NCBI RefSeq assembly: GCF_900119845.1 | Contig: NZ_FPKU01000003.1 | Location: 489,990 to 553,989, forward strand | Reading direction: 5' to 3' | DNA: 64,000 nt | Source of the DNA: Devosia enhydra | Lineage (GTDB): Bacteria; Pseudomonadota; Alphaproteobacteria; Rhizobiales; Devosiaceae | Shown: one piece after another, positions 1-9,153 of the stretch | Position numbering within the stretch: position 1 is the first letter of the stretch | Layout: every line of letters starts with the position of its first letter | Notes under the pieces: model-generated | The model's database searches: none | The model's input: the letters and a program-made list of their open reading frames with translations, nothing else | What the model was told of the DNA's origin: nothing | Translations under genes and position numbers: made by a program

Positions 1-119
1 CTGGCCGGCTGCACCTGGTCGGGGTCGAAGCTGCGCGCCGCGCGGATGGCACCCGCCGACGCCAGCCGTTCGATCAGGCGGGCCGGAAAGACGCCCTCAG
101 GCCAATTCTGCGTGTCCAT
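1..119 (-). CDS. dcd: dCTP deaminase (2'-deoxycytidine 5'-triphosphate deaminase), N-terminal part
   Basis: Only the first 39 codons lie in the window; the gene continues beyond position 1. The start is the ATG read from 119 downward. The N-terminus (ARLIERLASAGAI, then FDPDQVQPAS) matches the opening of the long alphaproteobacterial dCTP deaminases, whose QxQPAS element belongs to the nucleotide-binding core. The enzyme deaminates dCTP to dUTP for thymidylate synthesis in the cytoplasm. It is divergent from metZ, a pairing common in Hyphomicrobiales, which supports the call. With so little sequence the catalytic Glu cannot be checked, so the assignment rests on N-terminal resemblance and context. 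Confidence 0.7.
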   Translation of the reverse strand, partial: MDTQNWPEGVFPARLIERLASAGAIRAARSFDPDQVQPA

Positions 120-242
120 CCTGCCTCGCCCGGGCACCGTTTCGGCCCCTTCCCTAGCAACAATCACCGCGCCGGCGCAATCGGGCCCGAAGCACGCTTG
201 CCGATTGACGGATCGACCGTGCTGGGCTTAGAACGCCATCCA

Positions 243-297
243 CAGTGGTGATTTGGCCGGTCCGATTGCAGCCACTTTAAACAAGTCGCTAAAGGAT
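243..297 (+). promoter_or_regulatory. SAM-II riboswitch (metA element) in the metZ leader
   Basis: The characteristic blocks follow in order: AGTGG at 244-248, GATTTG directly after, TTGCAGCCACT at 266-276, TTAAACAA at 277-284 and CGCTAAAGGA at 287-296. AGTGG (244-248) pairs perfectly with CCACT (272-276) to form P1; the 3' tail supplies the pseudoknot strand in known SAM-II structures. These aptamers bind S-adenosylmethionine and switch off methionine biosynthesis genes, mostly in alphaproteobacteria. It lies 78 nt upstream of the metZ start. Confidence 0.92.
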
Positions 298-330
298 GCC
301 GGAGGCTCGCCCTCCTGCCGACCGCAAGGG

Positions 331-355
331 GGCTGGCCATCGTGCCGGCCTTTTT
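331..355 (+). terminator. Intrinsic terminator between the SAM-II aptamer and metZ (attenuator)
   Basis: GGCTGGC (331-337) can pair with GCCGGCC (344-350), giving seven pairs including one G-U, with a six-base loop, followed at once by TTTTT (351-355). It sits 34 nt after the riboswitch core and ends 19 nt before the metZ ATG. A small GGAGG/CCTCC hairpin (301-315) lies between them. The arrangement suggests SAM-dependent transcription termination rather than only hiding the ribosome site. Confidence 0.75.
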
Positions 356-374
356 CATTTTCGGAAGGACGAAA

Positions 375-1580
375 ATGCCCGATCCCAGGAACCCCCTCAG
401 CGATCCCGCGCGCCGCGCCCCCGATACGCTGCTGGTGCATGGCGGCACCGAGCGCAGCCCGCATGGGGAAACCTCGGAGGCGATGTTCGTCAATTCCGGC
501 TATATCTATCCCAGTTCAGGCGCCGCCGAGCGCCGCTTCAAGAACGAGGATCCCGGCTACATCTATTCGCGCTTCTCCAACCCCACGGTGGAGATGTTCC
601 AGAAGCGCATCGCGCTGCTCGAAGGCGCAGAGGCAGCGCGCGGGCTTGCTACCGGCATGGCGGCGGTCACCACCGCGCTCATGAGCCAGGTGCGCGCCGG
701 CGACCATGTCGTCTCGGCCCGGGCGCTCTTTGGGTCGTGCCGCTATGTGGTGGAGGATTTCCTGCCGCGCTGGGGCGTCACCTCGACGCTGGTCGATGGC
801 CGCGATCCCGAGAATTTCGCCCGCGCCATGCAGCCCAACACCAAGGTCGTGTTCCTCGAAACCCCGACCAACCCGACGCTCGAACTCTGCGATATCGCGG
901 CGGTGGCGGAGATCGCCCATGCCCATGGCGCAAAGCTCATCGTCGACAACGTCTTTGCCACCCCCATCTTCCAGTCCCCGCTCAAGCTCGGGGCCGATCT
1001 CGTCTGCTATTCGGCCACCAAGCATATCGATGGCCAGGGGCGCGCCATGGGCGGCGCCATCCTGGGGAGCCAGGAGCTGATCGGGGGCGACATCCACACC
1101 TTCATCCGCCAGACCGGGCCCTCGATGAGCCCGTTCAACGCCTGGGTGCTGCTCAAGGGCCTCGAAACCCTGTCGCTGCGCGTCGAGCGCATGGCGCAGA
1201 ACGCCGCCCGTATCGCCGATTTCCTCGCCGGCCACCCCAAGGTCGCCCGGGTGCTCTATCCGCACCACAAGGATCATCCGCAATATGAGCTGGCCAAGCG
1301 CCAGATGAGCTCGGGCTCCACCCTCATCGCCTTCGAGGTCGCGGGCGGTCAGGAGAATGCCTTCAAGGTGTCGGATGCTCTGGCCATCATCCTGATCTCG
1401 AACAATCTGGGCGATGCCAAGTCGATCATTACCCATCCGCGCACCACGACCCACCAGCGGCTGAGCGAGGAGATCCGCCTCGAATCCGGCATCACCCCGG
1501 GGCTCCTGCGGCTGTCGGTGGGGCTTGAATCGGCTGACGACCTCATCGCCGATCTCAGCTACGCGCTCGATCAGGTCTGA
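375..1580 (+). CDS. metZ: O-succinylhomoserine sulfhydrylase
   Basis: This 401-residue enzyme belongs to the Cys/Met metabolism PLP family and makes homocysteine directly from O-succinylhomoserine and sulfide in methionine synthesis. The PLP lysine is K216 in SATKHIDGQGR; the YSRFSNPT stretch (64-71) and the ETPTNPT loop (162-168) are family hallmarks. The ATG at 375 is chosen over an in-frame ATG at 342 because GGAAGGA lies at 363-369 and the earlier codon falls inside the leader terminator. Expression is expected to fall when SAM is high, through the upstream SAM-II riboswitch. A strong terminator follows at 1595-1626. It could in principle be annotated as another Cys/Met family member, but riboswitch and neighbour favour metZ. 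Confidence 0.93.
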   Translation: MPDPRNPLSDPARRAPDTLLVHGGTERSPHGETSEAMFVNSGYIYPSSGAAERRFKNEDPGYIYSRFSNPTVEMFQKRIALLEGAEAARGLATGMAAVTTALMSQVRAGDHVVSARALFGSCRYVVEDFLPRWGVTSTLVDGRDPENFARAMQPNTKVVFLETPTNPTLELCDIAAVAEIAHAHGAKLIVDNVFATPIFQSPLKLGADLVCYSATKHIDGQGRAMGGAILGSQELIGGDIHTFIRQTGPSMSPFNAWVLLKGLETLSLRVERMAQNAARIADFLAGHPKVARVLYPHHKDHPQYELAKRQMSSGSTLIAFEVAGGQENAFKVSDALAIILISNNLGDAKSIITHPRTTTHQRLSEEIRLESGITPGLLRLSVGLESADDLIADLSYALDQV

Positions 1581-1594
1581 GTGCGGCTCCGCGC

Positions 1595-1626
1595 CCGGAT
1601 GCCGCCGAGAGCCGGCATCCGGTTTT
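1595..1626 (+). terminator. Intrinsic terminator of metZ
   Basis: Perfect 10-bp stem CCGGATGCCG (1595-1604) with CGGCATCCGG (1613-1622), eight-base loop, then TTTT (1623-1626). It lies 14 nt after the metZ stop and just before the convergent phosphatidyltransferase gene. Confidence 0.9.
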
Positions 1627-1631
1627 GCGCC

Positions 1632-2237
1632 TCAGCGAAACAGCCGCCAGGCGAGCAGCACCCGGCTCGTGCCGGTGATCACGCAGCCGGCGGCGAACAC
1701 CAGCGCGATCAGCGGAAACGCCTGCGGAAAAAGGCAGAAGGCGACAAAGAACAGGATCGTCTCGGTACCCTCGAGCAGTCCGCCGGTGAAATAGAGCGAT
1801 TTGAGCCCGCGCGCCGCCGTTTCGAGCCCGCGCCGCTCGGCCAGCACCGCATAGCCCAGAAATGTCGTGCCGTTGAAATAGAAGGCCGCGAGCAGCGCCG
1901 CCCCCGGCACGGCATTGTTGGCCGGATCGGCGAGCACGAAGCCGAGCGGAATAGCGCCATAGAACAGGAAGTCGCAGGCGATATCGAGATAGCCGCCGAA
2001 ATCGGTGATGCCGGCGCGTCGCGCCACGGCGCCATCGAGCCCGTCGGCCAGCCGTGAGGCCAGGATCAGCACGAGCCCTGCGGCATAGGCCCCGAGCGCT
2101 ATGGCGCCGGCGGCCATGAGCCCGGCCCCGAGCCCGATCAGCGTCACCTGATTGGCCGAAAGCCCCAGCCGATGCACCGCCGCGCCCATGCGGTCGAGCG
2201 GCGGGTCGATATAGCGGCGCAGGGCGGCGTCGAGCAT
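1632..2237 (-). CDS. CDP-alcohol phosphatidyltransferase family protein
   Basis: A 201-residue integral membrane enzyme of the CDP-alcohol phosphatidyltransferase superfamily, which moves a phosphatidyl group from CDP-diacylglycerol to an alcohol. The catalytic signature runs from about residue 64: DGAVAR, then after seven residues G, and D and D each three residues apart (GGYLDIACD). Many relatives have eight residues in that gap, so this is a slightly short variant. About five hydrophobic segments are visible. The ATG at 2237 has GAGGAG just upstream. The acceptor alcohol (glycerol phosphate, inositol, serine or other) cannot be read from the sequence, and the gene stands alone, so no pathway is assigned. 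Confidence 0.85.
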   Translation of the reverse strand: MLDAALRRYIDPPLDRMGAAVHRLGLSANQVTLIGLGAGLMAAGAIALGAYAAGLVLILASRLADGLDGAVARRAGITDFGGYLDIACDFLFYGAIPLGFVLADPANNAVPGAALLAAFYFNGTTFLGYAVLAERRGLETAARGLKSLYFTGGLLEGTETILFFVAFCLFPQAFPLIALVFAAGCVITGTSRVLLAWRLFR

Positions 2238-2312
2238 GCTGGCTCCTCGGGCAACCCGCGAGCCTTAGCACCGAAGCCGCGCCAACGCGGCCTCATTTCT
2301 CGGTGAGCGGGC

Positions 2313-5300
2313 CTATTCGGCCGCGGCCGGCCGCAGATCCGCCGCCTCCAGCTCGCGCCGCAGCCGGGCCTCTTCCTCGGCCTTGGGCTTGGAGAAGCGC
2401 GCCATCATCAGATAGGCGATGGGGGTGAGATAGAGCGTCATCACGGCCGCAAAACCGAGCCCGCCCACGATGATCCAGCCCAGTGCCGCGCGCGATTCCG
2501 CCCCGGCGCCGCCCGCCATCACCAGCGGCAGGCCGCCCAGCACGGTGGCCAGCATCGTCATCACCACCGGGCGCAGGCGGATATTGGAGGCCTCCTCGAT
2601 CGCCTCGCGTACCGGCAGGCCGCGATCGCGCAGCTGGTTGGCGAATTCCACGATCAGGATGCCGTTCTTGGCCATGATGCCGACCACCAATATCAGCCCG
2701 ATCTGGCTGTAGACATTGATCGACCCGCCCGTCACCAGCACCGCATAGATGGCACAGGCGAGCCCGAAGGGCACCGTGGCCATGACGATGATGGCGCTCC
2801 AGACGCTCTCGAACTGCGCCGACAGCACCAGCAGGATCACCACGAGCGCAAAGCCGAAGGTGATCAGCAGCCCGTTATTGGCATCCCCGATGGTGCGGGC
2901 TTCGGCCAGCGGCGCGATGGTCACGCCCTCGGGCAGGAGCGGCTGGGCGATGGCGAGCGCGCTCTGATAGGCATCGCCCAGCGCAAACCCGTCGAGGCTG
3001 GCGCTGACCGACACGGCGCGCCGCTGCTCCTCGCGCGTCAGGTTGGGCGCGATCGGCGCCTCGCTCAGCGTCGCGATGGTCGACATCGGCACATAGCGGC
3101 CATCGGATGTGCGCACGAACAGCCGCTCGAGATCGCGCGGATCGTTGACCGGGGAAACCGTCGAGACCATGCGCACCGAATAGCTGGAATCGTTGATGAA
3201 CACGGTGCCGACATCCGAGCCGTCGATCATCGCCTGCATGGTGGTGCCCAGCCCGTTGATGTCGATGCCGAGCGCCGCGGCGCGGTCGCGATCGATGCGC
3301 AGGGTCAGCTGCGGCTGGGTGGTATCGAACCCGACGCTCACCCGCCCGAAGCGCGTGTCCTCCTCCATCACATCGGCGATGGCGCGAGCGGTCTCGGCGA
3401 GCTGTTCGTAATTGCTGCCCAGCAGCGCGAATTGCAGCCCGCTGCCGCCACCGCGGATGCCGAGGCTGTTGGGCTGGCCGGCATTGACGCGCACGCCGGG
3501 CACCGCCTGTACGAGCTGGTTGATCTCAGCGACGATCTGCTGCTGGGTGCGGCTGCGCTCTTCCCAGGGCGCGAGCGTCAAGGTGAGCGCGCCGCTGCTG
3601 GTCGAGGACCCGAAGCCCGAGATCGAGAAGATGCTGGCAATCTCGCCATTATCGACCAGGGGCTGCAACAGTTCTTCCACGCGCTGCATCTGCGAGCGGG
3701 TGAAATCGAGGCTCACCGTATTGGGCGCCGAAACGAAGAGCCGCACCTGCGCGCGGTCTTCGGGCGGGGTCAGCTCCTGCCGCAGGTTGGTAAAGACGAA
3801 ATAGGCCGAGGCGGCGAAAAGGCCTGCCACGAGCAGCACGATGAGGGGATTGTCGAGGCAAAAGCGCAGCGACACCCGATAGAACCCGCCAAACAGCCGA
3901 CCAAGACCCGCCAGCGGATTGCGGCCATGCCCGGCCTCGGCGCCTTTGAGCAGGCGCGAGGCCAGCATCGGGGCGAGCGTCAGCGACACGACCGAGGAGA
4001 GCAGCACGGCAATGGCGAGGGTGAAGCCGAATTCGCGGAAAAGCTGCCCCGTCTGTCCCGGCAGGAAGGAGAGCGGCACGAACACGGCCGCGAGCGTCGC
4101 CGTGGTGGCGATCACCGCGAAGAACACTTCCTGCGTGCCCAGAACCGCTGCGGCGCGCGGCCCCATGCCCATCTGTCGTCGCCGGACGATGTTTTCGAGC
4201 ACGACGATGGCGTCGTCCACCACCAGCCCCGTGGCCAGCACGATGGCGAGCAGCGTCAGGATGTTGATCGAGAAGCCGGCCGCGTAGATGCCCGCCACCG
4301 TCCCGATCAGCGCGATCGGCATGGCGACGGCGGGAATGAGGGTCGCCCGCCAATCCATGAGGAAGATGAAGATGATGGCGACCACGACGCCCACCGCCAC
4401 CATCAGCGAGCGCTCGACCTCGTGCAGCGCGCCGGCGATGAACACGGAATCGTCGCTCGAGATCTTGAGGTCGACGCCGGCCGGCAACACCGTCGCCATG
4501 TCGGCCACGGCCTTGTTGACGCCCTCCGAGATCTGCATCGTGTTGGACTGCGCCTGCCGCACGATCCCGAGCCCCAGGCCCGGCTTGCCATCCGAGCGCA
4601 GCCCCGACGAACTCGCCGTCGCGCCGAAAACAACGCGCGCCACATCGCCCACCTTGACGCCGTCGCGGATGACGATGTCCTCGAACTGGGCCGGGGTGGT
4701 CACCTCCGATACGGCGCGGACATTGATGTTCTGGTTGGTGCCGTTGATCGAGCCGGCCGGGCTGTCAAAGGTCAGCGTGCCCATGGCGCCGCGCACATCG
4801 GCTACCGTCAGGCCGAAGGCCGCGAGCTTGAGCGGGTCGATATCGACCTCGAACACTGGCGTGCGCGTCCCATAGACCTGCACGTCGGCGACCCCCGGCA
4901 CGGCGGCGAGGCGCTCCGAGATCGTGTCTTCCACCAGCGTCGTCAGCTGGTCGATGGGCAGCGTGTCCGATGTCACGGCCAGCTGCATGATGGCGTTGGC
5001 GTCGGGGTCGGCCTTGATGATGGTGGGCGCATCGGCGCCCTCGGGCAGCCGGTTGACCAGCCGCGCCGTGGCGTCGCGCACGTCCGAGGTGGCATTGTCG
5101 AGATTGGTGCCGTCCGCGAAGGTCAGCGTCACCCGGCTCGATCCATAGGAGGAGCGCGAGGAAATCGAGGTTACGCCTTGGACGCGCGCCACCGCGCCTT
5201 CAACCAGTGCCGTCACCTCGCGGTCGACGGTTTCGGCGGCAGCGCCCGAAAAGCTGGTATTAATCGAGAGCACCGGCCGCTCGACGCTGGGCAGCTCGCG

Positions 5301-5432
5301 CACCTCCACCCCGAAGAGCGCGGCAAGGCCTGCCACCACGATCAGCGCGTTGACCACCACCGCCAGAACCGGGCGGCGGACGAAGAGGCCGGCGATCGCG
5401 CCGCCGCGTGCATTCTGGCTGGCAATCGACAT
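2313..5432 (-). CDS. RND multidrug efflux transporter, inner-membrane permease subunit
   Basis: A 1039-residue pump of the AcrB/MexB/MdtC type, which exports drugs or other amphiphiles using the proton gradient. Twelve membrane helices are apparent: one near residues 20-40, groups around 340-560 and 860-1020, and two large periplasmic loops. The proton-relay pair D406-D407 is present in the fourth-helix stretch ATGLVVDDAIVV. The start at 5432 follows GGGAG and lies 25 nt after the adaptor stop; an upstream in-frame codon at 5498 would overlap the adaptor gene and has no ribosome site. Forms an operon with the adaptor. No outer-membrane channel or local regulator gene is present, so a TolC-like protein must be encoded elsewhere. 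Substrate unknown. Confidence 0.93.
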   Translation of the reverse strand: MSIASQNARGGAIAGLFVRRPVLAVVVNALIVVAGLAALFGVEVRELPSVERPVLSINTSFSGAAAETVDREVTALVEGAVARVQGVTSISSRSSYGSSRVTLTFADGTNLDNATSDVRDATARLVNRLPEGADAPTIIKADPDANAIMQLAVTSDTLPIDQLTTLVEDTISERLAAVPGVADVQVYGTRTPVFEVDIDPLKLAAFGLTVADVRGAMGTLTFDSPAGSINGTNQNINVRAVSEVTTPAQFEDIVIRDGVKVGDVARVVFGATASSSGLRSDGKPGLGLGIVRQAQSNTMQISEGVNKAVADMATVLPAGVDLKISSDDSVFIAGALHEVERSLMVAVGVVVAIIFIFLMDWRATLIPAVAMPIALIGTVAGIYAAGFSINILTLLAIVLATGLVVDDAIVVLENIVRRRQMGMGPRAAAVLGTQEVFFAVIATTATLAAVFVPLSFLPGQTGQLFREFGFTLAIAVLLSSVVSLTLAPMLASRLLKGAEAGHGRNPLAGLGRLFGGFYRVSLRFCLDNPLIVLLVAGLFAASAYFVFTNLRQELTPPEDRAQVRLFVSAPNTVSLDFTRSQMQRVEELLQPLVDNGEIASIFSISGFGSSTSSGALTLTLAPWEERSRTQQQIVAEINQLVQAVPGVRVNAGQPNSLGIRGGGSGLQFALLGSNYEQLAETARAIADVMEEDTRFGRVSVGFDTTQPQLTLRIDRDRAAALGIDINGLGTTMQAMIDGSDVGTVFINDSSYSVRMVSTVSPVNDPRDLERLFVRTSDGRYVPMSTIATLSEAPIAPNLTREEQRRAVSVSASLDGFALGDAYQSALAIAQPLLPEGVTIAPLAEARTIGDANNGLLITFGFALVVILLVLSAQFESVWSAIIVMATVPFGLACAIYAVLVTGGSINVYSQIGLILVVGIMAKNGILIVEFANQLRDRGLPVREAIEEASNIRLRPVVMTMLATVLGGLPLVMAGGAGAESRAALGWIIVGGLGFAAVMTLYLTPIAYLMMARFSKPKAEEEARLRRELEAADLRPAAAE

Positions 5433-5457
5433 CGTCAGGCTCCCTTGGAAGTCGTGA

Positions 5458-6771
5458 TCAGCTGCGCGCGGCGGGGCGGGCCGGCGCTCCCGCTGCAAGG
5501 TCGTCGAGCAGGCGCACGCTGGCGCCCGGCTGCAATTGCAGCACGCCCTCGGTCACCACCTGCTGACCCTCGGCAATCTCGCCGATCACCAGCACGCCAT
5601 TGCTGTTGCGCTCGACGATCTCGACAGAGGCGCGATTGACCACGCCCTCGGCATAGGTCCACACATAGGCGCCCTCGGCCGACCATTGCAGCGACAGCGG
5701 ATCGACCATCGTATAGGTATCGCCGGGGAAATCGAGCGTCACCGACAAGGACATTCCGGGGCGGATGCGCCGGTCGGGATTGTCGATCGAGGCCTGCACC
5801 TGAAGCGTCCGGCTCGTGGTATCGATGCGGTTGTCGATGGCGCGCACCACGCCCGAAAAGGTCTGTCCGGGCAGCGCCACCGAGCTCACGCTCACCGGCT
5901 GGCCGATGGCGATGGCGCCCGAATAGCGCTCGGGCACCCAGAAATCGAGCCTGATGGTGGCGTTGTCCTCCACCGTGGTCACCGCCGTCTGCGCCGCCAC
6001 TAGATTGCCCTGGCTCACCTGGATCAGCCCCACCGTGCCCGCTATCGGGCTGCGGATCGATCGGCGCTCCAGCGCCAGTTCGGCATTGCGCACTTCGAGC
6101 CGCGCCTGGTCGGCCGCCAGCTGCGCCGCCGAGAGCTGCACCACCGAAACCGCATTGGCATTGCGCAATTCCTGCGAACGGGTCAGCGCCGCCTCGGCCT
6201 CGCGCAGGGCCAGCTGGGCCCGGTCGAGCGCCACCTGTTCGCTCTCGCTGTCGAGTTCGGCGATCAGCGTTCCAGCCGAAACCACCTCGCCTGGCGCAAC
6301 GGCAAGGGTGGTGAGGGTACCCGCCACCGGGGTGACGACGCTTACCGAGCGCGCGGCGGTGCCTTCACCCACGGCGGAGAGGCGATCATTGATGGTCGCG
6401 ACGCCCACGGGCTGAACCACGACGACCGGAGTGGCACGGGCAAAGCCGCCGCGCCCGCCGCCCGGCGGACCGCCGGCTGCACCGGCACCCGGCCCAGCCT
6501 GCCCCGGCCCGCGCGCTGCGGGGGTTTCGGCGGTGGTTGCCGCCGGAGGGGCGATGGGCAGCACGATGCCGTTCTGCGCCAGCATCTGCGGGGCGCCCGG
6601 ATAGAACCAGTACCAGCCGGCAAAGGCGAGCCCGAGCACGACGATGCAGAGCAAGAGCTGCTTCCACACGGGCGTGCCGCGCCGGGCATTGACCGGGGTC
6701 ACCGGAGCAGGGCTGCCATCGGCATCGGCAGGCGGAAGGGTCGGAATGTGCTGGTTCACGGGGTCGTCCAT
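5458..6771 (-). CDS. RND efflux periplasmic adaptor (membrane fusion protein, HlyD/AcrA family)
   Basis: About 437 residues. A short cytoplasmic tail is followed by one membrane helix (LLLCIVVLGLAFAGWYWF), a Pro/Gly/Ala-rich linker, a lipoyl-like half (VAPGEVVSAGTLIAELDS), an alpha-hairpin and the second half (RRSIRSPIAGTVGLIQV), then beta-barrel and membrane-proximal domains. This is the usual order of adaptors that link an RND pump to an outer-membrane channel. It is the first gene of a two-gene operon with the permease. The start is uncertain: the ATG at 6771 gives a normal N-terminus, while an in-frame ATG at 6828 would add 19 residues; neither has a clear ribosome site. Confidence 0.9.
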   Translation of the reverse strand: MDDPVNQHIPTLPPADADGSPAPVTPVNARRGTPVWKQLLLCIVVLGLAFAGWYWFYPGAPQMLAQNGIVLPIAPPAATTAETPAARGPGQAGPGAGAAGGPPGGGRGGFARATPVVVVQPVGVATINDRLSAVGEGTAARSVSVVTPVAGTLTTLAVAPGEVVSAGTLIAELDSESEQVALDRAQLALREAEAALTRSQELRNANAVSVVQLSAAQLAADQARLEVRNAELALERRSIRSPIAGTVGLIQVSQGNLVAAQTAVTTVEDNATIRLDFWVPERYSGAIAIGQPVSVSSVALPGQTFSGVVRAIDNRIDTTSRTLQVQASIDNPDRRIRPGMSLSVTLDFPGDTYTMVDPLSLQWSAEGAYVWTYAEGVVNRASVEIVERNSNGVLVIGEIAEGQQVVTEGVLQLQPGASVRLLDDLAAGAPARPAARS

Positions 6772-6906
6772 CGCGGGCCACGTCGGGCGGAGACTAGGCG
6801 CCGGAACCGGGGCGTACAAATGAAACATTGGAAAGGTGGCGGGAAATTTACCGCCATCCTGCCCCTGTCATCCCGTTCACCCGCCCAGATGCCTCGGGGT
6901 TGATCG

Positions 6907-6929
6907 GCCTGCCTCGCAAAGAGGCAGGC
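6907..6929 (-). terminator. Hairpin after hslO
   Basis: Perfect 9-bp inverted repeat GCCTGCCTC (6907-6915) and GAGGCAGGC (6921-6929) with a five-base loop, seven bases past the hslO stop. No T-tract follows on the minus strand, so it may stabilise the 3' end or need Rho rather than act as a classic terminator. Confidence 0.6.
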
Positions 6930-6936
6930 GCGAAGG

Positions 6937-7953
6937 TCAATGCGTCTCGTCGAACTCGTGGGGCGAGAAGTGATAGTCGGCCGAGCAGAACTCGCAGACG
7001 ACTTCGATCTCTCCATCCACGACCATTTCGGCGCGATCCTCGGGCGAAAAACTGTCGCGCAGCATCGCCTCGATCCTCTCGGCCGAGCAGGTGCAGCGCT
7101 CCTCGAGCGGCATGGCATCAAAGACCCTGACGCCCGTCTCGTGATAGAGCCGGAACAGCATGCGCTCGGGCGAAAGGTCGGGATCGGCCAGTTCATCGTC
7201 CGCCAGCGTGGCAAGCAGGGTGCGCGCCTGGGTCCACTTGTCGTCTTCGACGAAATCGGGGTCGAGGGCATCGGGATTGTCGAAATTGCCGTCCCCCGGC
7301 AGGTCCGGCAGCCGTCCGCCCTCGGGCGGCAGGAATTGCAGCAGCACGCCGCCGGCGCGCCAGTTCGGCCCCGGCTCGCCGCGCCGCGACAATTGCGCCA
7401 CCGCCAGCCGCACCTGGGTGGGGATCTGCTCGGATTGCTGGAAATAGGTGTGCGCCACATCCTCGAGCGACCCGCCATCGAGCGGAACGATGCCCTGATA
7501 GCGCTCCATATGCAGTCCCTGGTCGACGGTCATGGCGAGATGGCCCTTGCCGAGCAACTGGCCCGGCTGGGTTTCCCCGCGCGCGATCGCCTCGGCCACG
7601 GCCTCGGCATCGAAGCGCGCATAGCCGCGCAGGCCATCGGGCACGTCGAAATCGACCACCAGCAGGTTCACCGGCCCGTCGGTCTGGGTCTGGAGGATGA
7701 AGCGGCCGGAGAATTTCAGCGACGAGCCGATGAGCCCGGCCAGCACCACCGCCTCGCCCAGAAGGCGTGCGACGGGCTCGGGATAGTCATGGCGGGTGAG
7801 GATGGCATCGAGCGCGTCGCCGAGCCGCACCACGCGTCCCCGGCAATCGAGCGCATCGAGGGTAAAGGGCAGGGCCACGTCGTCGCCGCTCTCGGGGCGA
7901 TCGAGGCCAAGGGGTGAGAGCGGGGCGTCGGTCATGTTGATTTCCGTGGTCAT
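6937..7953 (-). CDS. hslO: Redox-regulated chaperone Hsp33
   Basis: About 338 residues, cytoplasmic. Hsp33 is a holdase switched on by oxidation: four cysteines near the C-terminus bind zinc when reduced. Both pairs are seen, CTC in ERCTCSAERIEAML and CEFC in VVCEFCSADYHF. The N-terminal substrate domain carries the usual TQTDGPVNLLVVDF stretch. It is the last gene of argD-argF-hslO, an arrangement typical of Hyphomicrobiales. Start is either the ATG at 7953 (AAGAG upstream) or the next in-frame ATG at 7935 (GGAA upstream); the first is given. The C-terminal tail after the CxxC ends in HEFDETH, normal for this group. Confidence 0.92.
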   Translation of the reverse strand: MTTEINMTDAPLSPLGLDRPESGDDVALPFTLDALDCRGRVVRLGDALDAILTRHDYPEPVARLLGEAVVLAGLIGSSLKFSGRFILQTQTDGPVNLLVVDFDVPDGLRGYARFDAEAVAEAIARGETQPGQLLGKGHLAMTVDQGLHMERYQGIVPLDGGSLEDVAHTYFQQSEQIPTQVRLAVAQLSRRGEPGPNWRAGGVLLQFLPPEGGRLPDLPGDGNFDNPDALDPDFVEDDKWTQARTLLATLADDELADPDLSPERMLFRLYHETGVRVFDAMPLEERCTCSAERIEAMLRDSFSPEDRAEMVVDGEIEVVCEFCSADYHFSPHEFDETH

Positions 7954-8094
7954 GCAATTGCTCTTTTCGTGATCGGGCCGAGACCGCAAGCGGCCGGATC
8001 GCCGCGGATCATCCGCGACTGCCCGGCCCGAGCCGAAGGCCTCCTCACCGCCCTCTCCGCTGGCGGAGCGGGCGCATGCGAAAGGCGAGAGCTG

Positions 8095-9027
8095 CTAGTT
8101 GGTCGCGACCCCGAAGGCCCAGCACAGGATGGCCTTCTGGGCGTGGAGGCGGTTTTCGGCCTCGTCGAACACCACCGACTGCGGACCGTCGATCACCTCG
8201 TCGGTCACTTCGTCGCCGCGATGGGCAGGCAGGCAGTGCATGAACAGGGCGTCCTTGTTCGCCAAAGCCATCAAGCTGGTATTGACCTGGTAGGGTTTCA
8301 AGACCCGCCGGCGTTCAGCCGCATCCGTGTCGCCCATCGACACCCAGGTGTCGGTGATGACGAGATCGGCGCCCTCGACCGCCTCGCGCGGGTCCTCGAT
8401 CAGCTTGACCTTGGGTCCCGCGCGGTTGATGTCGTGCATCAGGTCCTTTTCGGGGGCGTATTCGTCCGGCACCGCGATGGTCAGTTCGCAGCCGAAGAGC
8501 TCGGCGGCATTGACCCACGAATGCAGCACATTGTTGCTGTCGCCGACCCAGGCGACCTTGGCGCCTTCGATGGGGCCGCGATGCTCCTCGAAGGTCAGGA
8601 GGTCCGCCATGATCTGGCAGGGATGGGCGCGCCGCGTGAGCCCGTTGATCACCGGCACCGAGGCGTTTTCGGCCAGCTCGAGCAGGTCGGCATGACTGAG
8701 GATGCGGATCATGATGGCGTCGACATAGCGGCTCATCACCCGCGCCGTATCGGCCAGCGTCTCCTCGCGCGACAGCTGCATCTCCTGCCCGGTCAGCATC
8801 AGCGTCTCGCCCCCGAGCTGGCGCATGCCGACATCGAAGGAGACGCGGGTGCGGGTCGACTGGCGCTCGAAGATCATCGCCAGGACCTTGTCCTCAAGCA
8901 GCAGCGGCCGGTCGCCGTCCTTGAGGCGCTGCTTCAGCGCCACCGCCTGGTCGAGCATGAAGCGCAGGTCGGAATGGGAGAAATCGTCGATCGAAAGAAA
9001 ATGCCGTGGGGTTCCGGTCGATGTCAT
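8095..9027 (-). CDS. argF: Ornithine carbamoyltransferase
   Basis: A 310-residue cytoplasmic enzyme that joins carbamoyl phosphate to ornithine, giving citrulline in arginine synthesis. Seen: the carbamoyl phosphate site STRTR (57-61), the HPCQ motif in [12 protein letters not shown], and the ornithine-loop [10 protein letters not shown] near the C-terminus, which separates it from aspartate carbamoyltransferase. Length matches the family. It lies between argD (126 nt upstream) and hslO (141 nt downstream) on the same strand, consistent with an arginine operon that carries hslO. Confidence 0.96.
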   Translation of the reverse strand: MTSTGTPRHFLSIDDFSHSDLRFMLDQAVALKQRLKDGDRPLLLEDKVLAMIFERQSTRTRVSFDVGMRQLGGETLMLTGQEMQLSREETLADTARVMSRYVDAIMIRILSHADLLELAENASVPVINGLTRRAHPCQIMADLLTFEEHRGPIEGAKVAWVGDSNNVLHSWVNAAELFGCELTIAVPDEYAPEKDLMHDINRAGPKVKLIEDPREAVEGADLVITDTWVSMGDTDAAERRRVLKPYQVNTSLMALANKDALFMHCLPAHRGDEVTDEVIDGPQSVVFDEAENRLHAQKAILCWAFGVATN

Positions 9028-9153
9028 GGGCCGGGATCCTTTGCGACGCCTGGAAATGGAGCGGCCGAAGCCGCGATGTCACTCTGCCCTATCGGGCAGG
9101 CAGGGACAAACGGCTTCGGCGGCGTCCAAAGTGATAAAAGGTCAGCATCGGTC

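Noticed and set aside
3432-5639. Open frame of over 700 codons on the plus strand opposite the RND permease and adaptor
   Set aside because: It is antisense to clear RND and adaptor genes, has Arg/His/Gly-rich low-complexity translation and no domain. Long antisense frames are expected at this GC content.
6868-6886. CTGTCAT half Pho boxes near 6.87 kb, 10.67 kb, 19.89 kb and 32.1 kb
   Set aside because: About eight CTGTCAT copies are expected by chance on both strands of 64 kb; none of these has a second good half-site at 11 or 22 bp.
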